Below, piece by piece: positions 45,374 to 54,370 of a DNA stretch of 64,000 nt. The notes under the pieces are model-generated. The model ran no database searches and was not told the DNA's origin. It saw only the letters and a program-made list of their open reading frames with translations. How positions within the stretch are numbered: the first letter of the stretch is position 1; every line of letters begins with the position of its first letter. The translations under genes and the position numbers were made by a program. This stretch comes from Corynebacterium mastitidis DSM 44356 (lineage in GTDB: Bacteria > Actinomycetota > Actinomycetes > Mycobacteriales > Mycobacteriaceae), in contig NZ_AQXB01000005.1 of NCBI RefSeq assembly GCF_000375365.1, positions 1 through 64,000 on the forward strand, read 5' to 3'.

Positions 45374-46141
45374 ATGAGCACCCCCATGATCGAGGCCAAC
45401 CAGGTGTGGAAGTCCTTTGGGCGGCTCGACGTCCTCAAGGGCATCGACCTCACCGTGCCGCGCGGCTCCGTGACCTGCCTCATCGGCCCCTCCGGCTCCG
45501 GCAAGTCTACCCTGCTGCGCTGCGTCAACCACCTGGAAAAGATCACCGCCGGGCGGCTCTACGTGGACGGCCAGCTCATCGGCTACCAGGAGCGCAAGGG
45601 CGTGCTCTACGAGATCACCGAGCGCCAGGCATCCCGCCAGCGCTCCGGGATCGGCATGGTCTTTCAGCAGTTCAACCTCTTTCCCCACCGCACCGTGCTG
45701 GAGAACGTCATCGAGGCCCCGGTGCACGTCAAGGGCATAGACCCCGAGCAGGCGCGCGCCCAGGCCATGAACCTGCTCGATCAGGTGGGCCTGGCGCACA
45801 AGGCGGAGGCCTTCCCCGCCCAGCTCTCCGGCGGGCAGCAGCAGCGGGTGGCCATCGCGCGCGCCGTGGCGATGGAGCCCAAGCTCATGCTCTTCGACGA
45901 GCCCACCTCCGCCCTCGACCCCGAGCTGGTCGGGGAGGTGCTGCGCGTGATGAAGGACCTGGCCGGCCAGGGCATGACCATGATGGTGGTCACGCACGAG
46001 ATGGGCTTTGCCCGCGAGGTGGCCGATCAGGTGGTGTTCATGGCGGACGGCACGGTGGTGGAGTCCGGCCCGCCCGAGCGGGTGCTGGACGATCCCCAGC
46101 AGGAGCGCACCCGCAGCTTCCTGTCCACCCTCCTGAAGTAA
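45374..46141 (+). CDS. amino-acid ABC transporter ATP-binding protein
   Basis: A 255-aa ATPase of the polar amino-acid uptake family: Walker [10 protein letters not shown] at about residues 37-45, Q-loop QQFNLFP, signature [13 protein letters not shown], Walker [15 protein letters not shown] and H-loop [11 protein letters not shown] at 45374 follows GGAGGAAG and begins 1 base after the permease stop. Last gene of the four-gene operon, followed by a terminator. Confidence 0.95.
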   Translation: MSTPMIEANQVWKSFGRLDVLKGIDLTVPRGSVTCLIGPSGSGKSTLLRCVNHLEKITAGRLYVDGQLIGYQERKGVLYEITERQASRQRSGIGMVFQQFNLFPHRTVLENVIEAPVHVKGIDPEQARAQAMNLLDQVGLAHKAEAFPAQLSGGQQQRVAIARAVAMEPKLMLFDEPTSALDPELVGEVLRVMKDLAGQGMTMMVVTHEMGFAREVADQVVFMADGTVVESGPPERVLDDPQQERTRSFLSTLLK

Positions 46142-46299
46142 CCCGCACGGGCCGCGATAGGCCAAGGGCCCGCCTTACGGCAGGCCCTTTTGCTGTGTTC
46201 TTTCTTTTTATCCGGTATTCTGCGCGCGCGGTTCTTGAGCTTCAGGTGCTCCTGCAGGCGCTCCGGGCTCATCTTCCACATGCTGCGATCACGGGTCAA
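46027..46299 (-). CDS. possible small basic protein, TTG start
   Basis: A 90-aa frame starts at TTG 46299 with a textbook AAAGGAGG six bases upstream, 27 bases after the coaD stop. The first 40 residues are strongly basic and helical ([20 protein letters not shown], then [11 protein letters not shown]). The rest runs through the opposing terminator and 115 bases antisense to the ABC ATPase gene, and looks less protein-like, so the true gene may be shorter or decayed. Function unknown. The ribosome site is the main support. Confidence 0.4.
   Translation of the reverse strand: MTRDRSMWKMSPERLQEHLKLKNRARRIPDKKKEHSKRACRKAGPWPIAARAGYFRRVDRKLRVRSCWGSSSTRSGGPDSTTVPSAMNTT
46164..46191 (+). terminator. 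terminator of the amino-acid importer operon
   Basis: AAGGGCC-c-GCC-TTAC-GGC-a-GGCCCTT followed by TTGC, 22 bases after the ATPase stop. The stem has one internal mismatch. The hairpin also lies inside the small antisense ORF at 46027-46299. Confidence 0.75.
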
Positions 46300-46325
46300 G
46301 CGCCACCTCCTTTCTTTCGAGGTGG

Positions 46326-46799
46326 TCAAGCGTACTTGGCCCGGACCGCCTCCGCCACGTGCGGGGGCAGCAGCCCGGAGATGTCCCCGCCGTAGCGCGC
46401 CACCTCCTTGCACAGCGTGGAGGATATGTAGCCGTACTTCTCGTCCGTGAGCAAAAAGAACGTGTCCACCCCGGAGAGGCGGCGGTTCATCTGCGCCATG
46501 GGCAGCTCGTACTCGTAGTCCAGCGAGGAGCGCAGTCCCTTGACCAGGGCGGTCACCCGGTGCGCGGTGGTGTAGTCCACCAGCAGCCCGCCCCAGTTAT
46601 CCACGCGCACGTTGCCCAGGTGCGCCACGGAGCGCGCGATGAGGTCCTTGCGCTCCTCCACGCTAAACAGGCCGCTGTTCTTGTGCGGGTTCGCCGTGAC
46701 CAGCACGGTGACCTCGTCGAACTGCGCGGCGGCCCGCTCGAAGATGTCCACGTGGCCCATCGTGACCGGGTCGAAGGACCCGGGGCATACTGCCTTCAT
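46326..46799 (-). CDS. coaD: phosphopantetheine adenylyltransferase
   Basis: Fourth step of coenzyme A synthesis, 157 aa. The nucleotidyltransferase motif CPGSFDPVTMGHVDIF is at residues 5-20 (HxGH-like T-M-G-H), with the later YISSTLCKEVA segment typical of CoaD. ATG at 46799 overlaps the rsmD stop as ATGA. Confidence 0.96.
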   Translation of the reverse strand: MKAVCPGSFDPVTMGHVDIFERAAAQFDEVTVLVTANPHKNSGLFSVEERKDLIARSVAHLGNVRVDNWGGLLVDYTTAHRVTALVKGLRSSLDYEYELPMAQMNRRLSGVDTFFLLTDEKYGYISSTLCKEVARYGGDISGLLPPHVAEAVRAKYA

Positions 46800-47365
46800 T
46801 CCTCGTCCCTCCATACCGCCATGTCCATCCTGGCGATGCCGTAGGTGCGCTTCTTGAGCTTCTGCCCGGTGGGGCTGAAGCCCTCCGGCCAGTCCGTCTC
46901 CGGGGAGGCCACGTGGCGCTCCACCACCACCGCCGCCCCCGGCGCGAGGGCGGGGATGAGGGCCTCCAGCATGGCGCGCACGCTCTCCGGGGCGAGGTCG
47001 TACGGCGGGTCCGCCAGCACCATGTCAAAGTACCCGCGCGGGGCCCGGGCCAGGTAGGTGGAGACCTTGGCCTCCTCCACCTGAACGTCCGGGTGGCCCA
47101 CCTTCCGCGCGTTCTCCCGGATGATCGCGGCGGCGGGGCCGTGCGATTCCACCAGGATCACCTGGGCGGCGCCGCGCGAGGCGGCCTCCAGGCCCAGCGC
47201 GCCGCTGCCCGCGAAGAGATCCGCCACCTTCTTGCCCTCGAATCCGAAGCGCACCTGGAGGGAGGAAAACAGCCCCTCCTTGGCCCTGTCGGAGGTCGGT
47301 CGGGTGCCCTGCGGGGGGACCTTGAGGGTGCGCCCGCGGGCCTGCCCGGAAATGATACGTGCCAT
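46796..47365 (-). CDS. rsmD: 16S rRNA (guanine966-N2)-methyltransferase
   Basis: Methylates G966 of 16S rRNA. The 189-aa protein starts MARIISGQARGRTLKVP, has the SAM motif DLFAGSGALGLEAASRGA at about residues 49-66 and the catalytic DPPY (LADPPYDL). It is coupled to coaD downstream by ATGA and follows recG by 11 bases, the common actinobacterial order. Confidence 0.95.
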   Translation of the reverse strand: MARIISGQARGRTLKVPPQGTRPTSDRAKEGLFSSLQVRFGFEGKKVADLFAGSGALGLEAASRGAAQVILVESHGPAAAIIRENARKVGHPDVQVEEAKVSTYLARAPRGYFDMVLADPPYDLAPESVRAMLEALIPALAPGAAVVVERHVASPETDWPEGFSPTGQKLKKRTYGIARMDMAVWRDEE

Positions 47366-47376
47366 AGGCTCCTACC

Positions 47377-49434
47377 CTAGCTTTTCTCCAGGAATCCCTG
47401 GCTATCCGGGGCGATGTCGGCCACGATGGACTCCGCCAGCGCCCGGTCGCGCGCCACCAGGGCCTCCGCGTCGCGGCTCGCCCGGACGATGAGGTCCTGA
47501 TCCTCAAAGAGATCCAGCAGCCGGATCTGCCTGGTGCGCCCCGACTGCGCCTCCCCCAGGACATCGCCCTCCTGGCGCAGGCGCAGGTCCTGCTCCGCGA
47601 GCGCGAAGCCGTCCGAGGTGGAGGCCACCGCGTCGAGCCGCCGCCAGGCCGCGTCCTCCGGGGTGGTGGCGGTGCACAGCAGGCACAGGGAATCGAAGCC
47701 GCCGCGCCCTACCCTGCCGCGCAGCTGGTGGAGCTGCGAGATGCCAAAGCGATCGGCCTCCATGATCACCATCACCGTGGCGTTGGGCACGTCCACGCCC
47801 ACCTCCACCACGGTGGTGGACACCAGGACGTCGATGCTTCCCGCGGCAAAGCGGCTCATCACCTCGTCCTTCTCCGCGGCGGGCAGCCTGCCGTGCAGCA
47901 CCTCCACCCGCAGGTCCGGCAGGACGCGCGCGCCGACGTCGAGCACCCCGCCCTCCCCCTCGATCCGGGGGCACACCACGTAGGCCTGGCGCCCGGCGCG
48001 CACCTCCTCCCGCACGCGCTCCCAGGCGCGCCGCACCCAGGCGGGCTTCGCCTCGGGCACCACCCAGGTGCGGATGGGGCGGCGTCCCCCGGGCAGCTCG
48101 CGCAGGGTGGATACCTCGAGGTCCCCGAACACCGTCATGGCGATGGTGCGCGGGATGGGGGTGGCGGTCATCACCAGCAGGTGGGGGCTGCCGCCCTTGA
48201 GGCGCAGCCGGTCGCGCTGCTCCACCCCGAAGCGGTGCTGCTCGTCCACCACCACGAGGCCCAGCCGGAAGAACTCCACGGCGTCCTGGATGATGGCGTG
48301 GGTGCCCACCACGATGTCCGCCTGGCCGGAGACGATGGCCAGCAGCGCCTCCTTGCGGGCGGCGGCGCTCATCGCGCCGGTGAGCAGCACCACGGAGGCG
48401 GCCACCCCGGCGCGCAGCAGCGTCTCCGTGAGCGAGCGGGCGTGCTGGGTGGCCAGGACCTCCGTGGGGGCCAACAGGGCGCACTGGTGGCCGTTGTCCA
48501 CCGCCTGCAGCATGGCCAGCAGCGCCACGATGGTCTTGCCCGACCCCACCTCGCCCTGGAGGAGGCGCGACATGGGCCTGCGGCGGCCAAGATCCCGGGA
48601 TATCTCCTCGACCACGCGCGCCTGCCCCTCGGTGAGGTCGAAGGGCAGCGCCCGGCGCAGCTCGGCGTGCAGGCCGTGCTCCGACAGCGGACTGGGCGGG
48701 GCCTCCCGGTGGGAGGAGTCGGCGCGGCGCAGGGCCATGACGCAGGTCAGCGCCAGGGCCTCGTTGTACTTCAGCCGGAGCCGGTGCGGCTCGGGCCCCT
48801 CGGGCCCGGGGCGGTGCATGCCGCGCAGGGCGGCGTCGAACCCCACGAGGTCCGGGGCCACCTCGTCGAGGGGCTCCGGGACGGTCGGGAGGGTATCGAG
48901 CACCCGGTCGATGGCCTCCATGATGCGCCAGGAGGTCAGGGTCTTGCGCGTGGGGTACACGGGCAGGTATTCGCGGTCCTCGAGGACCTGCGCCACGTGC
49001 TGCCCGTCCCCCCGGCGCGCGGCGGGGCCGATGAGCACGTAGGTGGGGTGCTGGAGCTGGGGGACGTCGCGGTAGTAGCGCAGCTTGCCGGAGAACATGC
49101 CCCGGGTGCCGGGGGTGAGCTGCTGGCTGATCCACCGGGACTGGAAGAACGTGGCCACGAGATCGTGCGTGCCGTCCGTGAGGGTCACGCGGGTGAGGAG
49201 CTTTCCGGCGCGGGTGTAACTCTCGGAGACGTCGCGCACCTGCCCCACGCAGGTGACGTGCTCGCCCTCCCCCGCGCCCTCCACGCTCACGCCGGAGCCG
49301 TGGCGGGAGTACATGCGCGGATAGTATTCGAGGAGGTCCTGCGCGGTGGCGGCCCCGAGGTGCTTCTTCAGCGCCCGGGCCTGCTTGGCGGGAAACAGGT
49401 CCGCCAAGGGGCGGTCGTCGCTCCATCCGAGCAT
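47377..49434 (-). CDS. recG: ATP-dependent DNA helicase RecG
   Basis: Branch-migration helicase that remodels stalled forks, 685 aa. An N-terminal OB-fold wedge domain (about 60-150), Walker A QGEVGSGKT, DEQH box (VVDEQHRFGVEQRDRL), TATPIPRT, and motif VI QLRGRVGRG are visible. ATG at 49434 shares its A with the preceding TAA (TAATG). The far longer open frame through the upstream gene is a shadow. Confidence 0.96.
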   Translation of the reverse strand: MLGWSDDRPLADLFPAKQARALKKHLGAATAQDLLEYYPRMYSRHGSGVSVEGAGEGEHVTCVGQVRDVSESYTRAGKLLTRVTLTDGTHDLVATFFQSRWISQQLTPGTRGMFSGKLRYYRDVPQLQHPTYVLIGPAARRGDGQHVAQVLEDREYLPVYPTRKTLTSWRIMEAIDRVLDTLPTVPEPLDEVAPDLVGFDAALRGMHRPGPEGPEPHRLRLKYNEALALTCVMALRRADSSHREAPPSPLSEHGLHAELRRALPFDLTEGQARVVEEISRDLGRRRPMSRLLQGEVGSGKTIVALLAMLQAVDNGHQCALLAPTEVLATQHARSLTETLLRAGVAASVVLLTGAMSAAARKEALLAIVSGQADIVVGTHAIIQDAVEFFRLGLVVVDEQHRFGVEQRDRLRLKGGSPHLLVMTATPIPRTIAMTVFGDLEVSTLRELPGGRRPIRTWVVPEAKPAWVRRAWERVREEVRAGRQAYVVCPRIEGEGGVLDVGARVLPDLRVEVLHGRLPAAEKDEVMSRFAAGSIDVLVSTTVVEVGVDVPNATVMVIMEADRFGISQLHQLRGRVGRGGFDSLCLLCTATTPEDAAWRRLDAVASTSDGFALAEQDLRLRQEGDVLGEAQSGRTRQIRLLDLFEDQDLIVRASRDAEALVARDRALAESIVADIAPDSQGFLEKS

Positions 49435-50750
49435 TACTCCACCCCGATCTCCACGGCCACGGGGAGGTTGTCCGCCCGGTAGGCCATGAGCTCCACCCCG
49501 AGGGCGCGGCGCAGGGCGGCGGCGTCGATCTCCACGTCGGGGCGCACGAGCAGGGTGACCAGCTCCCCGCCGTGGCGCAGGAGGTCCCGGCAGGCCCGCT
49601 CCAGCAGGCGGGGGTCGGTGACCTCGGCGGTGTGCATGGAGGCGATGGTCTCCCGCATGACCTGCGCAGCCTGCTCGGCGGGCAGGTCGGGATCGTAGAC
49701 CGCCAGGGCGGCGATGCCCTCCACCAGCCGGGTGGTGGGCACCACGGTGGGGCCGTCGAGGCGGCTTAGCCCGTTGGGCAGGACGATGGCCTCGCGCTGC
49801 GGGCGCGTTCCCGGGGCGATGACCTCGGCCCCGGCGTCGCGGAACAGGCGCTCCATGCTGCCCCGAGGCACCACGGCGATCACGCCGGGGTGATCCTCCG
49901 GGGCCTCCGGCAGCACCTCGAGGCGCAGGCGGGTGACCCTCCCCAGGGTGAAGGCCCTCTCGATGACCTCGCCGCTGCGGCGGGAGTGGATGTGCACGCT
50001 GGCCGCTCCCTCCGCGTCCGGGGCGACGACGAGGCTCGTGCCCAGCGGGCCCAGCTCCCGGCGAAGCCGCTCGGCGTCTCCCCGGTAGGAGAACATCACC
50101 TCCAGGTGCGCCTCGGCGGGGGCCGCGTGGCTCGCCTCCGGCGCCACCTCCCCCGCGCCCAGGCTCTCGCTCAGGGCCTCGAGCAGGACCACAAGCCCCT
50201 GGCCGCCCGCGTCCACCACCCCCTTGAGGGCCGGAAGCTGGGCCGGGGTGCGCGCCAGGGCGCGGCGGGCGGCCTCCACGGCGGCGCCCACCACCTCCGG
50301 CAGGCTCTCGTGGTCCGAGGCAGCTTCGGCGGCGCTGCCCAGTACGGTGAGCACCGTGCCCTCCACGGGGCGGGCGATGGCCGCGCGCACCAGGGCGTGC
50401 GCGCGCGCCAGGGCGGCGGTGACGGCGGGCCCGCCCAGGGTGCGCCCGGCGGCCTCCGCGAGGCCGCGCAGCACCTGGGAGAGCACCATGCCGGAGTTGC
50501 CGCGCGCCCCGGACACCGCGCCGGAGGTCAGGGCCGTGGCCACCTGGGCCGCCGTGGCGTCGCCGGGAACCTCCGCGAGCGCGGACACCGCCGCAGCCAT
50601 GGTGTGCGCCATGTTCGATCCGGTGTCCGAGTCCGGGATGGGAAAGACGTTGAGCCGGTTGATCTCCGGGCTGCGCTCCGCGAGCCGGCTGGCGGCGCGC
50701 CTGGCCCAGTCCGCGAGGGCGGGGCCGTCGATTTCCCGGAGTAAGGCCAT
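49434..50750 (-). CDS. DAK2/FakA-like kinase domain protein
   Basis: A 438-aa protein. Residues 1-200 are a DhaL-type ADP/ATP-binding domain with the metal-binding motif NVFPIPDSDTGSNM (residues 34-47) and GARGNSGMVLSQ; the rest matches the FakA middle and C-terminal domains (HIHS, VVPTTRLVEGIAALAVYDP). FakA phosphorylates fatty acids bound to FakB proteins; the actinobacterial forms are shorter and less studied. It overlaps recG by one base (TAATG) and follows ung by 11 bases. Confidence 0.82.
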   Translation of the reverse strand: MALLREIDGPALADWARRAASRLAERSPEINRLNVFPIPDSDTGSNMAHTMAAAVSALAEVPGDATAAQVATALTSGAVSGARGNSGMVLSQVLRGLAEAAGRTLGGPAVTAALARAHALVRAAIARPVEGTVLTVLGSAAEAASDHESLPEVVGAAVEAARRALARTPAQLPALKGVVDAGGQGLVVLLEALSESLGAGEVAPEASHAAPAEAHLEVMFSYRGDAERLRRELGPLGTSLVVAPDAEGAASVHIHSRRSGEVIERAFTLGRVTRLRLEVLPEAPEDHPGVIAVVPRGSMERLFRDAGAEVIAPGTRPQREAIVLPNGLSRLDGPTVVPTTRLVEGIAALAVYDPDLPAEQAAQVMRETIASMHTAEVTDPRLLERACRDLLRHGGELVTLLVRPDVEIDAAALRRALGVELMAYRADNLPVAVEIGVE

Positions 50751-50761
50751 GACTGCGTAGT

Positions 50762-51421
50762 CTACAAGCGCCAGTCCACGGGGGCGGCACCGCTGCGCTC
50801 GAGCAGCTCGTTGGCCCGGCTAAACGGGCGCGAGCCGAAGAAGCCGCGCGAGGCCGAGAGCGGCGAGGGGTGCGGGGACTCGATGGTCGGGGTGGCGCCC
50901 AAGAAGGCCCGCGCCGTCTGGGCGTCGCGCCCCCACAGGATCGCCACGAGGGGCCGGTTGCGCTCGACCAGCGCGGTGATCGCCGCCTGGGTGATCTCCT
51001 CCCAGCCTCGGCCCCGGTGGGAGGCGGGCGCGCCGGGGCGCACGGTGAGCACGCGGTTAAACAGCGCCACCCCCTGCCGCGACCAGGCGGTGAGGTCGCC
51101 GTCCTGGGGCTTGTCCACGCCGAGGTCGGCGGCCAGCTCCGTGAAGATGTTGTTCAGGCTCTTGGGCAGGGGGCGCACGCCCGGCTGGGTGGAAAAGGAA
51201 AGGCCCATCGCGTGCCCGGGGGTGGGATAGGGGTCCTGCCCGATGATGAGCACCTTGACCTCGTCGAAGGGGTACTGGAATACCCGCAGGACGTCGCTGC
51301 CCGCGGGCAGGTAGCCGCGACCCGCGGCGTTTTCCGCGCGCAGGAAGTCCCCCATCCGGTGAATCTGATCGGCCACCGGGGCAAGGGCCGACTGCCAGCT
51401 TTCGTGCACGGGAAGGCTCAT
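50762..51421 (-). CDS. ung: uracil-DNA glycosylase
   Basis: Removes uracil from DNA. The 219-aa family 1 enzyme has the water-activating motif [17 protein letters not shown] (Asp about residue 62) and the Leu-loop motif [14 protein letters not shown] with the catalytic His. Length and motifs are standard. It follows thiL by only 3 bases. Confidence 0.97.
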   Translation of the reverse strand: MSLPVHESWQSALAPVADQIHRMGDFLRAENAAGRGYLPAGSDVLRVFQYPFDEVKVLIIGQDPYPTPGHAMGLSFSTQPGVRPLPKSLNNIFTELAADLGVDKPQDGDLTAWSRQGVALFNRVLTVRPGAPASHRGRGWEEITQAAITALVERNRPLVAILWGRDAQTARAFLGATPTIESPHPSPLSASRGFFGSRPFSRANELLERSGAAPVDWRL

Positions 51422-51424
51422 GGC

Positions 51425-52381
51425 TTAAAAGCTTAGCCACCCGCCCCGGTAGGCGGGCGGTTGTCCCCCCACGGTCACGCCGCTGCCGCGCTGCACCGTG
51501 CCGATGCAGCGGAACCCCGAGGGCACGTCCCCGGAGGTGGTGGCCAGGATCGTGTGGTCCTCTCCCCCGCCGAGCACCCAGCGCCAGGGATCGACGCCGA
51601 GGTGCTCCCCCACGCGCCACATGTCCTCACCGGGGGCGATCGCCCGGGGGTCGAGGTCGATGGCCACCCCGGAGCGCCGAGCCAGGGTGGCGAGGTCCGC
51701 CACGAGGCCGTCGGAGTTGTCCGTGGCGGCGCTGGCCCCGGTGGCCCGCGCGATCATCCCCCGGCCCGGCGGCAGGTGGGGGTGGGTGTGGGCGTCCCGG
51801 AAGGCCACGAACTCCTCCGGCACCTCCCGCCCGTGGCGCTCCAGGAGCGCGAGCCCGGCGGCGGAGTCCCCGATGGCCCCGGCGGCCACCACGCGCTGGC
51901 CGGGGCGAGCGGCGTCGAGGGTCAGGGGGCGGCGGTCGCCGCCGAGCGATCCCACGGCGGTGACCGCCAGCACCAGGCCGGGGCCGGAGGCGAGGTCGCC
52001 GCCCACCAGCTCGGCGGAGAAGCGGGAGACCTCCTCCTCAATGCCCGCCGCAAGCTCGCGCACCACGCCGAGAGGGGTCTCCGGCGGGGCGGACAGCGCG
52101 AGCAGGGCGCTGATCGGGCGGGCCCCCATCGCCTCGATGTCCGCGAAGTTTTGCAGGATGGCCTTGCGCCCCACCTCGCGGGGGGTGGACCAGTCCAGGC
52201 GGAAGTGGCGGCCCTCCACGAGCATGTCCGTGCTCACCACCACGCGGGAGTTGGGCTGGGCGCTCACGAGCACGGCGGCGTCGTCCCCGTTGACCTGGGA
52301 GGGGGCGGCCCCCATGATCTCCTCAATGACCTGGCTCTCACCGGCCTCGGCGAGGGAGGGACCGGACGGGGAGATCGGCAT
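51425..52381 (-). CDS. thiL: thiamine-monophosphate kinase
   Basis: Makes thiamine diphosphate from the monophosphate. The 318-aa protein shows GDDAAVL (metal/ATP), STDMLVEGRHF, NFADIEAMGA and the late ATDNSDGLVADL, in family order. ATG at 52381 is chosen: AAAGGA lies seven bases upstream, while the TTG one codon earlier is too close. It contains an in-frame G6 run near its end (GTG GGG GGA). Divergent from the DUF3515 gene across 30 bases. Confidence 0.94.
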   Translation of the reverse strand: MPISPSGPSLAEAGESQVIEEIMGAAPSQVNGDDAAVLVSAQPNSRVVVSTDMLVEGRHFRLDWSTPREVGRKAILQNFADIEAMGARPISALLALSAPPETPLGVVRELAAGIEEEVSRFSAELVGGDLASGPGLVLAVTAVGSLGGDRRPLTLDAARPGQRVVAAGAIGDSAAGLALLERHGREVPEEFVAFRDAHTHPHLPPGRGMIARATGASAATDNSDGLVADLATLARRSGVAIDLDPRAIAPGEDMWRVGEHLGVDPWRWVLGGGEDHTILATTSGDVPSGFRCIGTVQRGSGVTVGGQPPAYRGGWLSF

Positions 52382-52411
52382 CAACGGGTCCTTTCATTAG
52401 ACTCACAAGCC

Positions 52412-53317
52412 ATGCACGACGTGGACAATGCTCATGATTTTAACCGCACGCCCATCTACATCGCTCTGGTCCTGTCCATCCTGGCGGTCCTCGGGGCGAT
52501 CATCGGGGCGCGCGTGGTCTTTGAGCGCGCGGCCCACCAGCCCGTCGCGCTCTCGGCCATCATGGCCCCGCAGGCGGACTCCCCCGAGTGCGCGGACCTG
52601 ATCGCACGCCTGCCGGAGCGCGTCGAGGACTACCGGCGCGCCCCCCTCGCGGATCCCGCCCCCGCCGGGGCCGCCGCCTGGTCCCGCACCTCGCAGGATC
52701 GCGTCACGCTGCGCTGCGGGATCAACCCCACCGAGCAGTACAGCCGCGTCTCCGACACCGAAACGGTGGACGGCGTGCGCTGGCTGCAGGTGGCGGACCC
52801 GGACACCGACCTGAGCACCTGGTACACCGTGGACCGCAGCCCCGCCGTGGCCATCACCGCCGAGGGGTTCAACCCCACCGGGGCCGTCTCCGGGGAGGCC
52901 GCGCGCCTGCCGCGCGCCGAGCAGGAGCCCGCCGCCCTGCCCCTGGACGCCGCGCCCACCCCCGAGCAGGGGCGGTGCGGCGGCCTCATGGACGCCCTCC
53001 CGGAGCGCCTGGGCGAGCACGCGCTGACCGAGAAGGAGGGAACCAAGGCGGTGTGGACCGCGCCCGGGGCCGAGCCCATCCAGATCGCCTGCGGGGTGGA
53101 CATGCCCGCCGCCTACGAGCCCGGCGAGCGGCTCACCCAGACCAACGGGGTGCCGTGGCTGAGCGACGGCGATACGGGGCTGTCCTACGCGCTGGGCCGG
53201 GAGGCCATCGTGGCGGCCCACCTCCCCTCCGCCCTGGGCGACGCCCCAGTGGTAGGCCTCAGCGAGGCGATTGCCGCCGCCTTAAAGCCCGGCGACGAGG
53301 CCCCTAGCGCCGGGTAA
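52412..53317 (+). CDS. DUF3515 membrane-anchored protein, duplicated domain
   Basis: A 301-aa protein with one N-terminal membrane helix (about residues 15-35, IYIALVLSILAVLGAIIGARVV) and an outer region. The DUF3515 pattern is present twice: LIARLPERVEDY..WSR..VTLRCGINPTEQY..WL at about 65-150, and LMDALPERLGEH..WTA..IQIACGVDMPAAY..WL at about 190-270. The usual protein is near 190 aa with one copy. Function unknown. It overlaps the converging ddl stop by 14 bases. With only 30 bases to thiL, it may be transcribed as a near-leaderless message. Confidence 0.82.
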   Translation: MHDVDNAHDFNRTPIYIALVLSILAVLGAIIGARVVFERAAHQPVALSAIMAPQADSPECADLIARLPERVEDYRRAPLADPAPAGAAAWSRTSQDRVTLRCGINPTEQYSRVSDTETVDGVRWLQVADPDTDLSTWYTVDRSPAVAITAEGFNPTGAVSGEAARLPRAEQEPAALPLDAAPTPEQGRCGGLMDALPERLGEHALTEKEGTKAVWTAPGAEPIQIACGVDMPAAYEPGERLTQTNGVPWLSDGDTGLSYALGREAIVAAHLPSALGDAPVVGLSEAIAAALKPGDEAPSAG

Positions 53318-54362
53318 GGGCGGTGTCCACCAGCGTGCTCAGCAGCTCCCGGTAGCCGATCCCGGTGGCGGCAAAGACCTTGGGGTACATGGAGATGGGG
53401 GTAAAGCCGGGCAGGGTGTTGACCTCGTTGAGCACCGGGCCGGATTCGGTGACAAAGAAGTCCACGCGCGCCAGGCCCTTGCAGCCCAGCGCCCGGAAGG
53501 CGGTCAGGGCCAGGCCCTTGAGCTTCTGGATGATCTCGGCGGGAAGCTGGGCCGGGATCTCCGCGGAGACCACGTTGTCCAGGTACTTGGTGTCAAACCC
53601 GTAGAAGCCCTCCTCCGAGTCCTCCGTTCCGATCAGCCGCGCGGGCTCGGAGGCGATCAGGGTGCCGTCCGGGCGCTCCAGGACGCCCACCTCCACCTCC
53701 GCGCCCACGATCTCCGCCTCCACGATGACCTTGGTGTCCTCCCCACGGGCCAGCTTCAGGGCGGCCCCCAGGTCCTCCCACGCCTCCACCTTGGAGATGC
53801 CAATGGAGGAACCGCCGCGCGCGGGCTTGACAAAGACCGGCAGGCCCAGCCGCCGCCGCTGCTCCTCGTCGAGGTCCTCGCCCTCGCCCAGCACGGCCTC
53901 CTCGGTGACCGGCAGGCCCGCGGCCACCACGAGCTTCTTGGTGTATTCCTTGTCCATGCCGCACGCCGAGGCCAGCACCCCCGGGCCCACGTACGGCATC
54001 CCGGCCAGCTCGAAGAGCCCCTGGACGGTGCCGTCCTCCCCGTGCGGTCCGTGCAGCACCGGGAAGATCACGTCCGCGGTGGCATAGAGCGCCCCGCTCC
54101 CGGTGAACCGCAGCTCACCCCGGCGCGCGGGGTCCAGGCTCAGGGCCACCTCCTCGGCGTCCTGGACCTCGGGGAGTTCCCGGCCCGCCGCCGGGTCGGT
54201 GGTGCCCGCCACCCAGCGGCCCTGGCGGGTCACGCCCACCGGGATGACCTCGTAGCGCTGCGCGTCCAGGTGACTCATCACCGCCGCCGCAGAAATACAG
54301 GAAATGGAGTGCTCCGGGGAATCCCCGCCATACACCACGGCCACCCGGATCTTATCCGTCAT
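53304..54362 (-). CDS. ddl: D-alanine--D-alanine ligase
   Basis: Makes the D-Ala-D-Ala dipeptide of peptidoglycan. The 352-aa ATP-grasp protein starts with MTDKIRVAVVYGGDSPEHS, has the HGPHGEDGTVQGL motif, the ATP-grasp glycine loop KPARGGSSIGISK and the C-terminal LNEVNTLPGFTPISMYP. ATG at 54362 is used. Eight bases separate it from gpsA upstream. Confidence 0.96.
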   Translation of the reverse strand: MTDKIRVAVVYGGDSPEHSISCISAAAVMSHLDAQRYEVIPVGVTRQGRWVAGTTDPAAGRELPEVQDAEEVALSLDPARRGELRFTGSGALYATADVIFPVLHGPHGEDGTVQGLFELAGMPYVGPGVLASACGMDKEYTKKLVVAAGLPVTEEAVLGEGEDLDEEQRRRLGLPVFVKPARGGSSIGISKVEAWEDLGAALKLARGEDTKVIVEAEIVGAEVEVGVLERPDGTLIASEPARLIGTEDSEEGFYGFDTKYLDNVVSAEIPAQLPAEIIQKLKGLALTAFRALGCKGLARVDFFVTESGPVLNEVNTLPGFTPISMYPKVFAATGIGYRELLSTLVDTALTRR

Positions 54363-54370
54363 AGTTGCTT

